This document shows positions 1 to 8,889 of a DNA stretch of 64,000 nt, in pieces (the stretch's first letter is position 1; each line of letters begins with the position of its first letter). The notes under the pieces are model-generated. The model searched no databases, had not been told where the DNA came from, and saw only the letters and a program-made list of their open reading frames with translations. Position numbers and translations under genes: made by a program. The stretch comes from Nitrospirillum viridazoti (GTDB lineage: Bacteria; Pseudomonadota; Alphaproteobacteria; Azospirillales; Azospirillaceae): the NCBI RefSeq assembly GCF_007827975.1, contig NZ_VITT01000012.1; one strand, given 5' to 3'.

Positions 1-2040
1 CACGATGTAATTGGCCGACAGGTTGAACTTCCACTTGGGCGAATAGGGCAGCTGAGAGCCGGCCAAGTTCTTCTGCACGCTGCTGCCGCCGCTGCCGACG
101 ACACAGCCCTGGGCCACGGTCTGCCCCTTGTAACAGGGGGCGTTGGGCAGGTCGTCGATGGTGGCGTTGATGTAGGCGACGTTGGCGCCCAGCCGCAGAT
201 CCTTTATCGGCACGGCCGTGACGTTCAATTCCACGCCCTCGGTCTTCACCTTGCCGGCCGCCAGCGTCTTGAACACGGGTGCCGCCGTGGGGTCGTTGGG
301 CGGCAGGTAGATGGTCTGGACGGGGAAGTTGTCGTAGTCGGCATGGAACAGATCCACGTCCACCGTCAGGCGGCGGTTGAACCATTCGCTCTTGGCGCCG
401 ATTTCCACATTGTTGACCACCTCGCTGGCCAGAGGCACCAGCTTCGCCCCGGTGGCGGCGGTGACGTTGTCCTCGGTATCGTAGGACTTGCCGGATTCCG
501 CGTGGGCGTACGTCACGTAGGACATGACGTTTTCCACGAAGCGGTGCTGCAGGCTGGCCTCCCCAGACAGGAAGGAATAGGAGGTGTCGCCGGCGTTATC
601 GAGGCTGACCTTGGTGTAGGTGGGCCGGAACAGCCAGTTGTAGTCCAGCTTGTCCGACTGGTAGCGCAGGCCGCCGGTCAGCGAGGTGTCGGGCAGGAAC
701 TGCCAGGTGGCGCGCGCATAGCCGGCCGTGCTTTGCGTTCCCGACGTGCGGTACCAGTCGGTGGGCGCGATGGCGCGGCGGTAATCGTACTTCACCTCCA
801 GGTCGCTGTAGATGAAGCCCACCAGGTACTTCACCGGCCCGGTGTCGTCGGAGCTGAAGCGCACCTCCTGCACCGTATTGTCGCTGTTGCCCCGCTGATG
901 GAAATAGCGGTCGGCCGGCGCCACCGGCACGTTGATGGCGACGAAGTCACCCGTGACATTCTGGTCGCTGCTGGCGAACGAGGTGAGGGAGCTGAGGGTA
1001 CCGAAGTCGAAGTCATAATCCAGGCGCAGGGTACCGCCGCTGTCGCGCGCCGCCGCCGTGGAATAGCGCGAGGAGGCGTAGGCGTTGTTGTCCGGGCCGA
1101 TGGTGACGCCCGGTTCCAGCTGGCCGATGGTCAGCTGCGATGCCGCCGGCGTGGTGTCGAACCGGGACAGGACCTTGGACGAGGGATCGGCGTAGACGAT
1201 GGCGCCGGACGAGGCGGCACCCGTGGTCGACTGCCCGCCGACGAAGTCCGCCTGTGTCAGTTGGTTGAAATAGCTGGCGTTGACCGTCAGCTTGTCCGTC
1301 GCCTGCCACTTCACCTTCACCCGGGCGCCCCGGGTGTCCTGGCCGTTCAGCTTCTTGCCCAAGGTGACGTTGTGGACGTTGCCGTCCCACTTGTCCTCGA
1401 AGGCGGACAGGCTGAAGGCCAGGTTGTCCGCCAGCGGGCCGGACAGGAAGGCGCTGACCTTGGTCTGGCTGTCGTCCGTCTGCTCGGCGCTGACCGAACC
1501 GGTCCAGCGGGTCATGGACGGGCTGCGCGTCACGATGTTCACCAGGCCCGCCGCCGCGTTTCGGCCCGATAGGGTGGACTGCGGCCCGGGCAGCACCTCG
1601 ATGCGCTCCACGTCGCTCAGCTCATTGGCCAACGAGGCCCAGGTCGGCTGCGGCACGTCGTCGAGCACGATGCCCACCTGGGCGGGCAGGTTCTGGGAAA
1701 TCGGCAGGGTGGAGATGCCGCGCATGGCCAGCGAGCGCTGGCCCGGCAGGTTGCCGGTGACGCCGCCCTGCAGCGACGGGGCGATGGCCGACAGGTCGGA
1801 CAGCTGGTTCACACCCGCCTGGCTCAGCGCCTCCGGCGTCACGACGTTGACGGTCTTGGGAATGTCCTGGACGTTTTCCGAGCGCTTCTGCGCCGTGACG
1901 ATGATTTCCTGCAGCCCCAGATCGTCGTCGGCCGTGCCGCCGGCCGCCTGGCCCGCCGCCCACGCCGTCCCCGACAGCATCAGGGCGCCCGCCGCCGCGG
2001 ACGCCAAAAGCGCCACACCATGCCCGTGATGGCCACGCAT
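1..2040 (-). CDS. TonB-dependent receptor, 3' end cut by the window edge
   Basis: Outer-membrane active transporter, powered by TonB-ExbBD. The 680 codons in the window start with a signal peptide (residues 1-28, ending TAWA before AGQ). A TonB-box-like stretch QEIIVTAQKRSENVQDIP follows, then a plug domain with ALSQAGVNQLSDL and later RIEVLPGPQSTLSGRNAAAG, the usual plug signature. The beta-barrel runs to the window edge still open (last residues NLSANYIV), so the C-terminus lies outside. The start is the ATG at 2040 with GGGAGG eight bases upstream. It is divergent from the LysR gene at 2274, which probably controls it. This subfamily in alphaproteobacteria often takes up sugars or aromatic compounds rather than siderophores; the substrate cannot be told here. 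Confidence 0.9.
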   Translation of the reverse strand, partial: MRGHHGHGVALLASAAAGALMLSGTAWAAGQAAGGTADDDLGLQEIIVTAQKRSENVQDIPKTVNVVTPEALSQAGVNQLSDLSAIAPSLQGGVTGNLPGQRSLAMRGISTLPISQNLPAQVGIVLDDVPQPTWASLANELSDVERIEVLPGPQSTLSGRNAAAGLVNIVTRSPSMTRWTGSVSAEQTDDSQTKVSAFLSGPLADNLAFSLSAFEDKWDGNVHNVTLGKKLNGQDTRGARVKVKWQATDKLTVNASYFNQLTQADFVGGQSTTGAASSGAIVYADPSSKVLSRFDTTPAASQLTIGQLEPGVTIGPDNNAYASSRYSTAAARDSGGTLRLDYDFDFGTLSSLTSFASSDQNVTGDFVAINVPVAPADRYFHQRGNSDNTVQEVRFSSDDTGPVKYLVGFIYSDLEVKYDYRRAIAPTDWYRTSGTQSTAGYARATWQFLPDTSLTGGLRYQSDKLDYNWLFRPTYTKVSLDNAGDTSYSFLSGEASLQHRFVENVMSYVTYAHAESGKSYDTEDNVTAATGAKLVPLASEVVNNVEIGAKSEWFNRRLTVDVDLFHADYDNFPVQTIYLPPNDPTAAPVFKTLAAGKVKTEGVELNVTAVPIKDLRLGANVAYINATIDDLPNAPCYKGQTVAQGCVVGSGGSSVQKNLAGSQLPYSPKWKFNLSANYIV

Positions 2041-2211
2041 CTCTCGATCCTCCCTGAATTTCTTTTTGCCCGCCCCGCCGGGAAGCTCGTGTCCCGGATG
2101 TGGCGGTTGATGCCGGTCGCCAGCTGGTCGGCACCCCTTTGGGGGTAGCTCGGACGCCAGTCGGCAACTGGATGTCCGCATTACAATCGGCCGCTGAATT
2201 GTTGTCTAATA

Positions 2212-2231
2212 ATAAGATTGGCGTATCTTAT
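2212..2231. promoter_or_regulatory. Candidate LysR operator between TonB receptor and LysR gene
   Basis: ATAAGAT and ATCTTAT form a perfect 7-bp inverted repeat separated by TGGCGT. It sits 43 bp before the LysR start in an AT-rich patch of an otherwise GC-rich divergent intergenic region (2041-2273). Size and T-N11-A geometry fit a LysR-type binding site; the assignment is inferred from position. Confidence 0.5.
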
Positions 2232-2273
2232 AACCTGTAGTTTGAACCCACCCTCCACCTGTCCCCGGTCCTT

Positions 2274-3191
2274 ATGAAGATCGATCCCCGCCGTCTGATG
2301 GAATTCCTGGCCGTGGCCCGCCACGGTTCCTTCAACAGCGCCGCCGCCGCCTCCCGCGTGTCGCAACCAGCGCTGTCCAAGAACATCGCGTTGCTGGAAC
2401 GCGAGACGGGCGTGCGGCTGCTGGAGCGGGACCGCACCGGCGCCCGCCTGAATTCCTTCGGTGAAAGCCTGGTCCACTATGCCCAGGCACTGGAAACGCT
2501 GCTGGAGCGGGCCGCAGAGGAATTGTCGCTGAAGCGGCAGGGGATCGAGGGGCCGCTGGCCATCGGCGTGACGCCCGTGGCCGCCGCCGCCCTGGTGCCC
2601 CGCGCGCTGGAGGTGATGACCCGGCAGACGCCGCGCGTCATGGTCTCGGTGGTGGAGGGGCTGGACGATGAATTGTCGCTGCATTTACGGCAGGGACAGC
2701 TGGACCTGATTGTCGGCCCCCTGGGCGTGGGCCCCCACTATGAGGATTTGATCGAGGAGCCGCTGTTCATGGACAGGGCGGAACTGATCATGAGGCCGGA
2801 CCACCCTTTGGCGCCGGCCGCCACCCTCAACCTGCGCGATCTGCAGTCGACGTCCTGGGTGCTGCCCAGTGCGGGCAGCGTATTCCGCCGTCAGCTGGAA
2901 ACCCTGTTCGTCACCGCCGGCACCCGCTGGCCCACCGGCGGCATCACCACCAATTCCATCCTGGCCATCAAGTCCATTGTCATGACCACGGATAGCGTCG
3001 CCCTGATGTCGCCCCAGCTGACGGCCGTGGAACGGGCGGCCGGCCGGCTGCGGAGCATTCCCCTGGCCGACGCCCAGGCGGTACGGCCCGTCGGCCTGGT
3101 CCTGAACGCCAAGGCGCCCCGCAGCCCGCTGGCGGCGCGCTTCATCGCGATCATGCGCGACCTCATCCTCAAGGACCTGCATTCGGCCTGA
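2274..3191 (+). CDS. LysR-family transcriptional regulator
   Basis: A 305-residue regulator of normal LysR length. Residues 1-65 form the winged helix-turn-helix (LMEFLAVARHGSFNSAAAAS, then VSQPALSKNIALLE), and about 90-300 is the periplasmic-binding-like effector domain. It is divergently transcribed from the TonB receptor gene, with an inverted repeat between them, so control of that receptor is the simplest reading. Its effector is unknown. The ATG at 2274 is in phase with the conserved N-terminus; no strong Shine-Dalgarno is visible. Confidence 0.88.
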   Translation: MKIDPRRLMEFLAVARHGSFNSAAAASRVSQPALSKNIALLERETGVRLLERDRTGARLNSFGESLVHYAQALETLLERAAEELSLKRQGIEGPLAIGVTPVAAAALVPRALEVMTRQTPRVMVSVVEGLDDELSLHLRQGQLDLIVGPLGVGPHYEDLIEEPLFMDRAELIMRPDHPLAPAATLNLRDLQSTSWVLPSAGSVFRRQLETLFVTAGTRWPTGGITTNSILAIKSIVMTTDSVALMSPQLTAVERAAGRLRSIPLADAQAVRPVGLVLNAKAPRSPLAARFIAIMRDLILKDLHSA

Positions 3192-3227
3192 GGTACCAGC
3201 GCCGCAGGCTGGACAGGCCCCCCGCGC

Positions 3228-3920
3228 CTATTCGGACGCGGTGTGGTCGGCGATATAGCGTTCCAGCGCGGTGGCCGCATTCAGCATGTGGGCGCGCATG
3301 CGGCGGGCGGCCGTCTCCCCGTCCCCCTCGGCGATGGCGGCCATCACGCTGTCGTGTTCCTGGCGGGAATGGGCCATGCGGTCGCCGTGGCGCAACTGGG
3401 TCCGGCGGAAGGCGTTCAGCCGCTTGCGCACCGCCATCGCCTGTTCCGCCATGAAGCTGTTGTGGGTGGCCCGGTAGAGGGTTTCGTGGAATTCCCGATT
3501 GAAGGCGTCATAGGCGTCGACGTCGCCCCGCTGCACCATCTCCAGCGAGTCTCCGTGCAGCCGCATCAGACGGCTGCGTTCCAGCGGTGTCATGCGATGC
3601 GTGGCGAGGCGCACGCACATGGCCTCGATCTCCGCCGTGGCCTCGAACATGTCCATGATGCGCTCGGGCGTCAAGCGCGTCACGACCACGCCCCGCCGGG
3701 GGCGCATCTCCACCAAGCCGCTGACGGCCAGCTGGCGCAATGCCTCACGCACCGGGGTGCGCGAGGCGCCGAACCGGTCCGCCAGGTCCTGCTCGTCCAA
3801 TTGCATGCCGGCGGGCAGGTCGCCCCGGGCGATCTCGTCCGTCAGCGCGTCACGGATCCGGTCCGAGAGCAGCGCCCGTTCCTCGGACAGGCCTTCCGTC
3901 AGGTCGACGACCGCGCTCAT
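3228..3920 (-). CDS. GntR-family (FCD) regulator, probably of the malonate genes
   Basis: A 230-residue protein. An N-terminal winged helix (about residues 18-85) includes DLADRFGASRTPVREALRQL, typical of GntR/FadR proteins. The helical FCD ligand-binding domain follows (about 95-215), with conserved acidic and histidine residues such as FNREFHE that bind a metal in this fold. It lies six bases downstream of madM in the madL-madM-gntR operon and faces away from mdcA. A GntR-family protein (MdcY) regulates malonate decarboxylase genes in Acinetobacter, so the same job is inferred here. Malonate or malonyl-CoA is the likely effector. Confidence 0.85.
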   Translation of the reverse strand: MSAVVDLTEGLSEERALLSDRIRDALTDEIARGDLPAGMQLDEQDLADRFGASRTPVREALRQLAVSGLVEMRPRRGVVVTRLTPERIMDMFEATAEIEAMCVRLATHRMTPLERSRLMRLHGDSLEMVQRGDVDAYDAFNREFHETLYRATHNSFMAEQAMAVRKRLNAFRRTQLRHGDRMAHSRQEHDSVMAAIAEGDGETAARRMRAHMLNAATALERYIADHTASE

Positions 3921-3926
3921 GATGTC

Positions 3927-4691
3927 TCAGCCCCCCACGATGCCCCGGACGATAAGATAAAGGATCGACGGGGCGACAAGGCAACCTAGACCTGTATGGA
4001 AGGTGGCCGTCAAGGCGCCGTAGGGCACCAGCCGCCGATCGGTCGCCGCCAGCCCGCCGGAAACGCCGCTGACCGTTCCCATCAGGCCGCCGAAGACCAT
4101 GGCGCTGCGCGGATTGTCCAGGCCGATGGCCTTGGCCACGATCGGCGTGCCCACCATCACCAGCACCGCCTTGAAGACGCCGGTGGCGATGGACAGGGCC
4201 ATGACGGCCGAGCTGGCGCCCAGGGCCGCCCCGGTCACCGGGCCGACGATATAAGTGACGGCGCCGGCGCCGATGGTCGTGATGGACACGGCGTCGGTGT
4301 ACCCGAAGGCGACCGCGATCAGGGAGCCGACGATGAAGGGCAGGATGGTGCCCAGCGCCAGGGCCAGCGCGCCCACCGCGCCCGCCTTGCGCGCCTGGAC
4401 CACATCGACCTCGAAGGCCGTGGCCACGATCGCGAAGTCGCGCAGCATGGCCCCGCCCATGAGGCCGATGCCGGCGAAGACCGGGATGTCAACGACGCCC
4501 TTGTCCCCACCCGTCCACAGCCCGGCGGCGAAGGCGGCCGCAAGCCCGATGACGATGGCGATGGCCGAACCGTGGACCCGGCCGAACAGAAGGCGCTTCG
4601 AAATCGCGTTCGACAGCCACATCACCAGGCCGACGACGGCGAACGCGGTCAGCAGGGCATTGGCGGACAGGGCGTGCTTCAGGATTTCCAT
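3927..4691 (-). CDS. madM: Malonate transporter subunit MadM
   Basis: A 254-residue inner-membrane protein, almost entirely hydrophobic with about eight predicted membrane spans. It matches the MadM half of the two-component MadLM malonate carrier, which in Malonomonas rubra is a sodium:malonate symporter. Characteristic stretches include GLMGGAMLRDFAIVATAFEV and MVFGGLMGTVSGVSGG. It starts at ATG 4691, 12 bases after madL, and is followed directly by the GntR regulator. Together with the divergent mdc operon it supplies substrate for malonate decarboxylase. Confidence 0.92.
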   Translation of the reverse strand: MEILKHALSANALLTAFAVVGLVMWLSNAISKRLLFGRVHGSAIAIVIGLAAAFAAGLWTGGDKGVVDIPVFAGIGLMGGAMLRDFAIVATAFEVDVVQARKAGAVGALALALGTILPFIVGSLIAVAFGYTDAVSITTIGAGAVTYIVGPVTGAALGASSAVMALSIATGVFKAVLVMVGTPIVAKAIGLDNPRSAMVFGGLMGTVSGVSGGLAATDRRLVPYGALTATFHTGLGCLVAPSILYLIVRGIVGG

Positions 4692-4703
4692 GACCGTCCT
4701 CCG

Positions 4704-5129
4704 TCAGACCGTGGGCTCGCCGGCGGACGGCGTGCGCGCCCTGGCCTTGGCTTCGATCTCATCCATGGTCTCACCCTTTTTGCCGATGCGGCTGATCAGG
4801 GCGACGGTGGCGAAGCAGACCAGCACGGCGGCCACGCCGGCGATGAGCACCAGCGGCCCGCTGCGCGCCGCCACCAGCACGTTCTGCTGGGCCGCCATGG
4901 CCACCACGATGGGAATGTAAAGGGCGCCCCAGAACTCGACCCCGAACTTGACACCGGCGGTCATCAACCCGCGCCGGGTGAGCCACAGGCGCGCGGCGAT
5001 CAGCAGCAACATGGCGATGCCGACACCGCCGACATTGGCCTTAACACCCAGGGCCGACCCCAGCAGGTCGCCCAGGAAACCGCCCAGAAGGGTGCAGATG
5101 GCCAACAGCGCCACACCGGAGATGGTCAT
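4704..5129 (-). CDS. madL: Malonate transporter subunit MadL
   Basis: A 141-residue integral membrane protein and the small partner of MadM. It opens MTISGVALLAICTLLGGFLG and has about four hydrophobic spans; the C-terminal tail is charged. A reading frame extends to 5147, but the ATG at 5129 is preferred because GGAGG lies directly upstream and the protein then has the usual MadL length. It is the first gene of the minus-strand operon and is divergent from mdcA, so uptake and decarboxylation genes share one intergenic control region. Confidence 0.9.
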   Translation of the reverse strand: MTISGVALLAICTLLGGFLGDLLGSALGVKANVGGVGIAMLLLIAARLWLTRRGLMTAGVKFGVEFWGALYIPIVVAMAAQQNVLVAARSGPLVLIAGVAAVLVCFATVALISRIGKKGETMDEIEAKARARTPSAGEPTV

Positions 5130-5300
5130 GGGCGACCTCCACCACATACCGGTCGATCAAAATGCAAAGCGGCCATCCTATCCCTCCCGTGCATGCAGAC
5201 TCTCCCGGTCCGCAGATTTAAAAATACACGATATTGAATTTTGCGCAATTGAGGATACATTAGCACCGACAAATCCACCTTGCGCATACGAAGGTCGATC
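5130..5300. promoter_or_regulatory. Divergent control region madLM-gntR / mdc operon
   Basis: The only sizeable gap in the malonate locus. Its centre (about 5216-5265) is AT-rich and contains TTGCGCAA, an 8-bp palindrome at 5241-5248, and a 13-base stretch at 5229-5241 that recurs at 23010-23022. Two outward promoters and a GntR operator are expected here. I cannot place the -10 and -35 boxes with confidence. Confidence 0.45.
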
Positions 5301-6947
5301 ATGCGGGATTGGAACACCAAGGGTCGGGACAGGCAGGCGCGGCTGGAGGCGAGCCGGCACCTGGCCACGGGCAAGATCGTCGCCGCCCAGAACCTCGTCG
5401 CCTTCCTGGAGGCGATCCTGCGCCCCGGCGACCGGGTCTGCCTGGAAGGGGACAACCAGAAGCAGGCGGACCTGCTGGCCAAGGCGCTGGCCAAGGTGGA
5501 CCCGGCCAAGGTCAATGGCCTGCACATGGTGCAATCGGGCGTGGTCCTGCCGGAGCATCTGGACATCTTCGAAACCGGGATCGCCCGGCGGCTGGACTTC
5601 TCATACTCCGGCCCGCAGTCGGCGCGGATCGCGCGCATGATGTTCGGCGGCCAGATTGAACTGGGAGCCGTCCACACCTACCTGGAATTGTTCGCCCGCT
5701 ATTTCATCGACCTGACGCCCCAGGTGGCGCTGATCGCGGCGGTCAGCGCCGACAAGGACGGCAACCTGTATACCGGCCCCAACACGGAGGACACGCCCAC
5801 CGTGGTGGAGGCCACCAGCTTCGGCAAGGGCTTGGTCATCGCCCAGGTGGGTGAGATCGTCGATAAGGTCCCGCGCGTCGACATTCCGGCCGACCAGGTT
5901 CATTTCGTGGTCGACGCCGGCCGTCCTTTCTATGTCGAGCCCCTGTTCACCCGCGACCCGGCAGCCATCACCGAAACCCAGATCCTGACGGCCATGCTGG
6001 CCATCAAGGGACTGTACGCCCCCTACGGCGTGCGCCGGCTGAACCACGGCATCGGCTTCAACACCGCCGCCATCGAACTGCTGCTGCCGACCTATGGCGA
6101 GCGGCTGGGCCTGAAGGGCAAGGTCTGCACCCATTGGGCGCTGAACCCCCATCCCACCCTGATCCCCGCCATTGAAAGCGGATGGGTGGAGCAGATCCAT
6201 TGCTTCGGATCCGAAGTGGGCATGGAAGACTACATGCGCGCCCGGCCGGACATCTTCTTCACCGGTCCCGATGGGTCGTTGCGGTCCAACCGGGCCTTCT
6301 GCCAGACCGCCGGCCTCTACGCCTGCGACATGTTCATCGGCTCCACCCTGCAGATCGACCTGGCGGGCAACAGCTCCACCGTCACCGGCGGCCGGGTCGC
6401 CGGGTTCGGCGGCGCGCCCAACATGGGGTCGGACGCCCGTGGCCGCCGCCATCCCAGCGCCCCCTGGCTGCGCGCCGGGCAGGAGGCGGATCCCGACGGG
6501 CCCCCGCCCCTGCGGCGCGGCCGCAAGCTGGTGGTGCAGATCGGCGAAACCTTCGGTGACGGCAACGCGCCGATGTTCGTGGAGCGGCTGGGCGCGCTGG
6601 AGCTGGCCGACAAGCTGGACCTGGACCTGGCGCCGGTCATGGTCTACGGCGACGACGTCACCCACATCGTCACCGAGGAAGGCATCGCCAACCTGCTGCT
6701 GTGCCGTGACAAGGACGAACGGGAACAGGCCATCCGGGGCGTCGCCGGCTATACCGAGGTAGGGCGCGCCCGCGACCGCGGGATGGTGGAACGGCTGCGC
6801 GAACGCAAAGTCATTCAGCGCCCCGAGGACCTGGGCATCGATCCGCTGGACGCCGACCGGGGCCTGCTGGTCGCCCATTCCATCAAGGACCTGATGATCG
6901 CCTCGGGCGGGCTCTACCGGCCGCCCAGCCGCTTCCGCAATTGGTGA
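5301..6947 (+). CDS. mdcA: Malonate decarboxylase alpha subunit
   Basis: The 548-residue alpha subunit is the acyl-carrier-protein transferase: it swaps acetyl for malonyl on the thiol of the MdcC prosthetic group. The length is normal for MdcA, and the sequence reads through without interruption. Recognisable segments include RMMFGGQIELGAVHTYLELF and RLNHGIGFNTAAIELLLPTY. The frame is open from a TTG at 5280, but ATG 5301 is chosen because GAAGG precedes it by seven bases and the N-terminus MRDWNTKGRDRQ matches the family. It is the first gene of mdcACDEGBH. Confidence 0.93.
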   Translation: MRDWNTKGRDRQARLEASRHLATGKIVAAQNLVAFLEAILRPGDRVCLEGDNQKQADLLAKALAKVDPAKVNGLHMVQSGVVLPEHLDIFETGIARRLDFSYSGPQSARIARMMFGGQIELGAVHTYLELFARYFIDLTPQVALIAAVSADKDGNLYTGPNTEDTPTVVEATSFGKGLVIAQVGEIVDKVPRVDIPADQVHFVVDAGRPFYVEPLFTRDPAAITETQILTAMLAIKGLYAPYGVRRLNHGIGFNTAAIELLLPTYGERLGLKGKVCTHWALNPHPTLIPAIESGWVEQIHCFGSEVGMEDYMRARPDIFFTGPDGSLRSNRAFCQTAGLYACDMFIGSTLQIDLAGNSSTVTGGRVAGFGGAPNMGSDARGRRHPSAPWLRAGQEADPDGPPPLRRGRKLVVQIGETFGDGNAPMFVERLGALELADKLDLDLAPVMVYGDDVTHIVTEEGIANLLLCRDKDEREQAIRGVAGYTEVGRARDRGMVERLRERKVIQRPEDLGIDPLDADRGLLVAHSIKDLMIASGGLYRPPSRFRNW

Positions 6948-6957
6948 GGCCCGCCCC

Positions 6958-7272
6958 ATGGAAAACCTGCGCTATGAACTCAGCTCCACCAGGCCCGCCG
7001 GCGGCACCCGCGCCGTCGGCCTGGTGGGCGTCGTCGCCTCCGGCAATCTGGAAGTGCTGCTGGAACGGGGGGAGGCGCCCGACCGGTGCGTCATCGACAT
7101 CGCCACCCCGGCCCATGGCTTCGCCGCCCTCTGGCAGGCGGTGACGGCGGACTTCGCCGCCCGCATGGCGGCGGGCGGCCTGCGCATCACGGTCAACGAC
7201 GGCGGCGCGCGACCGGACACGGTGGCGCTGCGCCTGGCCCAGGGGGTGCGCCTGATGGAGAAGCCGGAATGA
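6958..7272 (+). CDS. mdcC: Malonate decarboxylase delta subunit (acyl carrier protein)
   Basis: A 104-residue carrier protein. The serine in VVASGNLEV (Ser28) is the expected attachment point for 2'-(5''-phosphoribosyl)-3'-dephospho-CoA, on which malonyl and acetyl groups are carried. The prosthetic group is made by MdcB and attached by MdcG, both encoded downstream. The gene starts 10 bases after mdcA, and its stop overlaps the mdcD start in an ATGA. Confidence 0.92.
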   Translation: MENLRYELSSTRPAGGTRAVGLVGVVASGNLEVLLERGEAPDRCVIDIATPAHGFAALWQAVTADFAARMAAGGLRITVNDGGARPDTVALRLAQGVRLMEKPE

Positions 7273-8180
7273 CCAGTCCCTCCCCCACCCGCCACAGCTG
7301 GTATGAGGAGTCGGCCCGGGGCCGCCTGGCCCACCTGCTCGACCCCGGCAGCTTCACGGAATTCCTGGGCCCCGAGCGGCGGGAGTTCAGCCCGCATCTG
7401 GGGCTGTTCAACCTGCCGCACCAGTTGGACGACGGCATCATCGTCGGCACCGGCAGGCTGGATGGCCGGCCCGTCCTGGCGGCCGCGCAGGAGGGCCGCT
7501 TCATGGGCGGCGCCATCGGCGAGGTGCACGGCGCCAAGCTGACCGGGCTGCTGCGCGCCGCCCGCCAGCTGAAGCGCGACGTGGTCATCCTGTTCGACAC
7601 CGGCGGTGTGCGACTGCAGGAGGCCAACGCCGGCGAACTGGCCATTTCGGAAATCATCCGCGCCACGCTGGAGGCCCGGGCCGAGGGCGTGCGGGTCGTC
7701 GGGCTGCTGGGCGGCCGCGCCGGCTGCTACGGCGGCGGCAGCCTGATCGCCGGCTGCTGCTCCGCCCTGGTCATCTCTGAACAGGGCCGGCTGTCCGTCT
7801 CTGGCCCGGAGGTCATCGAGACCAACAAGGGCGTGGAGGAGTTCGATTCCCGCGACCGGGCGCTAGTCTGGCGCACCATGGGGGGCAAGCATCGCTATCT
7901 GATCGGCGGGGTCGATCTGTTCGTCGATGACGATGTCGCGGCCTTCCGCGCCGGCGCGGTGGCGGCCCTGGAACGGCCCTCCGCCCTCGACCAGGCGGTG
8001 CTCGCGGCCGAGCAGGCGCGGCTGGAACGCCGCCTGGCGCGCTTCGGCGACGCCGCCGACGGGGCCGAGGTCTGGACCCGGCTGGGCGTCGCCCATTCCA
8101 CCGGGGTGCCGGACCTGGACACCGGCGCCTTCCTGACCATCGCGACCAGCAAACGGGAGGGCGCCGATGCAGCCCGCTGA
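7269..8180 (+). CDS. mdcD: Malonate decarboxylase beta subunit
   Basis: A 303-residue carboxyltransferase-fold protein. With MdcE it decarboxylates malonyl-S-MdcC to acetyl-S-MdcC and CO2. Conserved glycine-rich segments are visible (GRFMGGAIGEVHGAKLTGLL; RAGCYGGGSLIAGCCSA, the oxyanion-forming turn; VSGPEVIETNKGVEEFDSRD). An in-frame extension upstream to 7086 runs through mdcC and is rejected; ATG 7269 overlaps the mdcC stop by four bases, suggesting translational coupling. It overlaps mdcE by 14 bases. Confidence 0.93.
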   Translation: MTSPSPTRHSWYEESARGRLAHLLDPGSFTEFLGPERREFSPHLGLFNLPHQLDDGIIVGTGRLDGRPVLAAAQEGRFMGGAIGEVHGAKLTGLLRAARQLKRDVVILFDTGGVRLQEANAGELAISEIIRATLEARAEGVRVVGLLGGRAGCYGGGSLIAGCCSALVISEQGRLSVSGPEVIETNKGVEEFDSRDRALVWRTMGGKHRYLIGGVDLFVDDDVAAFRAGAVAALERPSALDQAVLAAEQARLERRLARFGDAADGAEVWTRLGVAHSTGVPDLDTGAFLTIATSKREGADAAR

Positions 8181-8889
8181 CATCCTTTCCTCACTTTTCC
8201 CGGCCGGTCATGACGTTACGGAGGCGGGCGGCCTTCTGACCGGCAGCGGCCGGCTTGATCCGCAGACCACGGTGGACGTCGTCGGCATCAGCGGCAAGAC
8301 CTACCCCGGCGTCGATGAGGCCCTGGCGCTGGCCGGCCGCATCCTGTCCATCGCCGACCGGCCGGATCCGGCGCCCCTGCTGTTCCTGGTCGATTCCGGC
8401 AGCCAGCGGATGAGCCGCCGTGATGAGCTGATGGGCCTCAGCGAAACCCTGGCCCACCTGGCCAAGGCGCTGTGGCGGGCGGAGCAGGCGGGCCACCGCA
8501 CGATCGGGCTGCTGTACGGTGGCAGTGCAGCCGGCGCCTTCATCGCCACCGCCCTCGCCTGCGGATCGCTGGTGGCCCTGCCCGGCGCCTGGCCCGAGGT
8601 TATGGACCTGCCGTCCATGGCGCGCGTGACCAAGCTGTCGCTCGACGTGTTGAAGGAAAAGGCGGCCGGCACGCCCGTTTTCGCGCCGGGCCTGGACAAC
8701 CTGTTCGCCACCGGCGCCATCGCGGAGATATGGGACCCGGCGCGGCCGCTGTGCGATCAGCTGAAGGCGCTGCTGGCCGTCACCCGGGATGATGACGGGC
8801 GGGCGGGGTGGGGCCTGGAACGGGGTGGCCGGGTAAAGGCCGCCGCGATCGCGCGGGAAGTGCAGCGGTTGGCGCTGGCCCATGGTTGA
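8167..8889 (+). CDS. mdcE: Malonate decarboxylase gamma subunit
   Basis: A 240-residue partner of MdcD in the malonyl-S-ACP decarboxylase. It has the crotonase-like carboxyltransferase fold. Features include the early VVGISGKTYPGVDEALALAG, the LYGGSAAGAFIATALACG oxyanion segment and WPEVMDLPSMARVTKL. The start ATG 8167 lies inside the mdcD 3' end, and the stop overlaps mdcG by eight bases. Length and order are as in other cytoplasmic, biotin-independent malonate decarboxylase operons. Confidence 0.91.
   Translation: MQPADILSSLFPAGHDVTEAGGLLTGSGRLDPQTTVDVVGISGKTYPGVDEALALAGRILSIADRPDPAPLLFLVDSGSQRMSRRDELMGLSETLAHLAKALWRAEQAGHRTIGLLYGGSAAGAFIATALACGSLVALPGAWPEVMDLPSMARVTKLSLDVLKEKAAGTPVFAPGLDNLFATGAIAEIWDPARPLCDQLKALLAVTRDDDGRAGWGLERGGRVKAAAIAREVQRLALAHG

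Noticed and set aside
343..1572. Long plus-strand frame of 409 codons opposite the first TonB receptor
   Set aside because: Composition is a GC-third-position shadow, with no domain, and the minus strand carries clear receptor motifs throughout.
5280..5300. TTG start for mdcA at 5280
   Set aside because: ATG 5301 has GAAGG at a proper distance and matches the family N-terminus.
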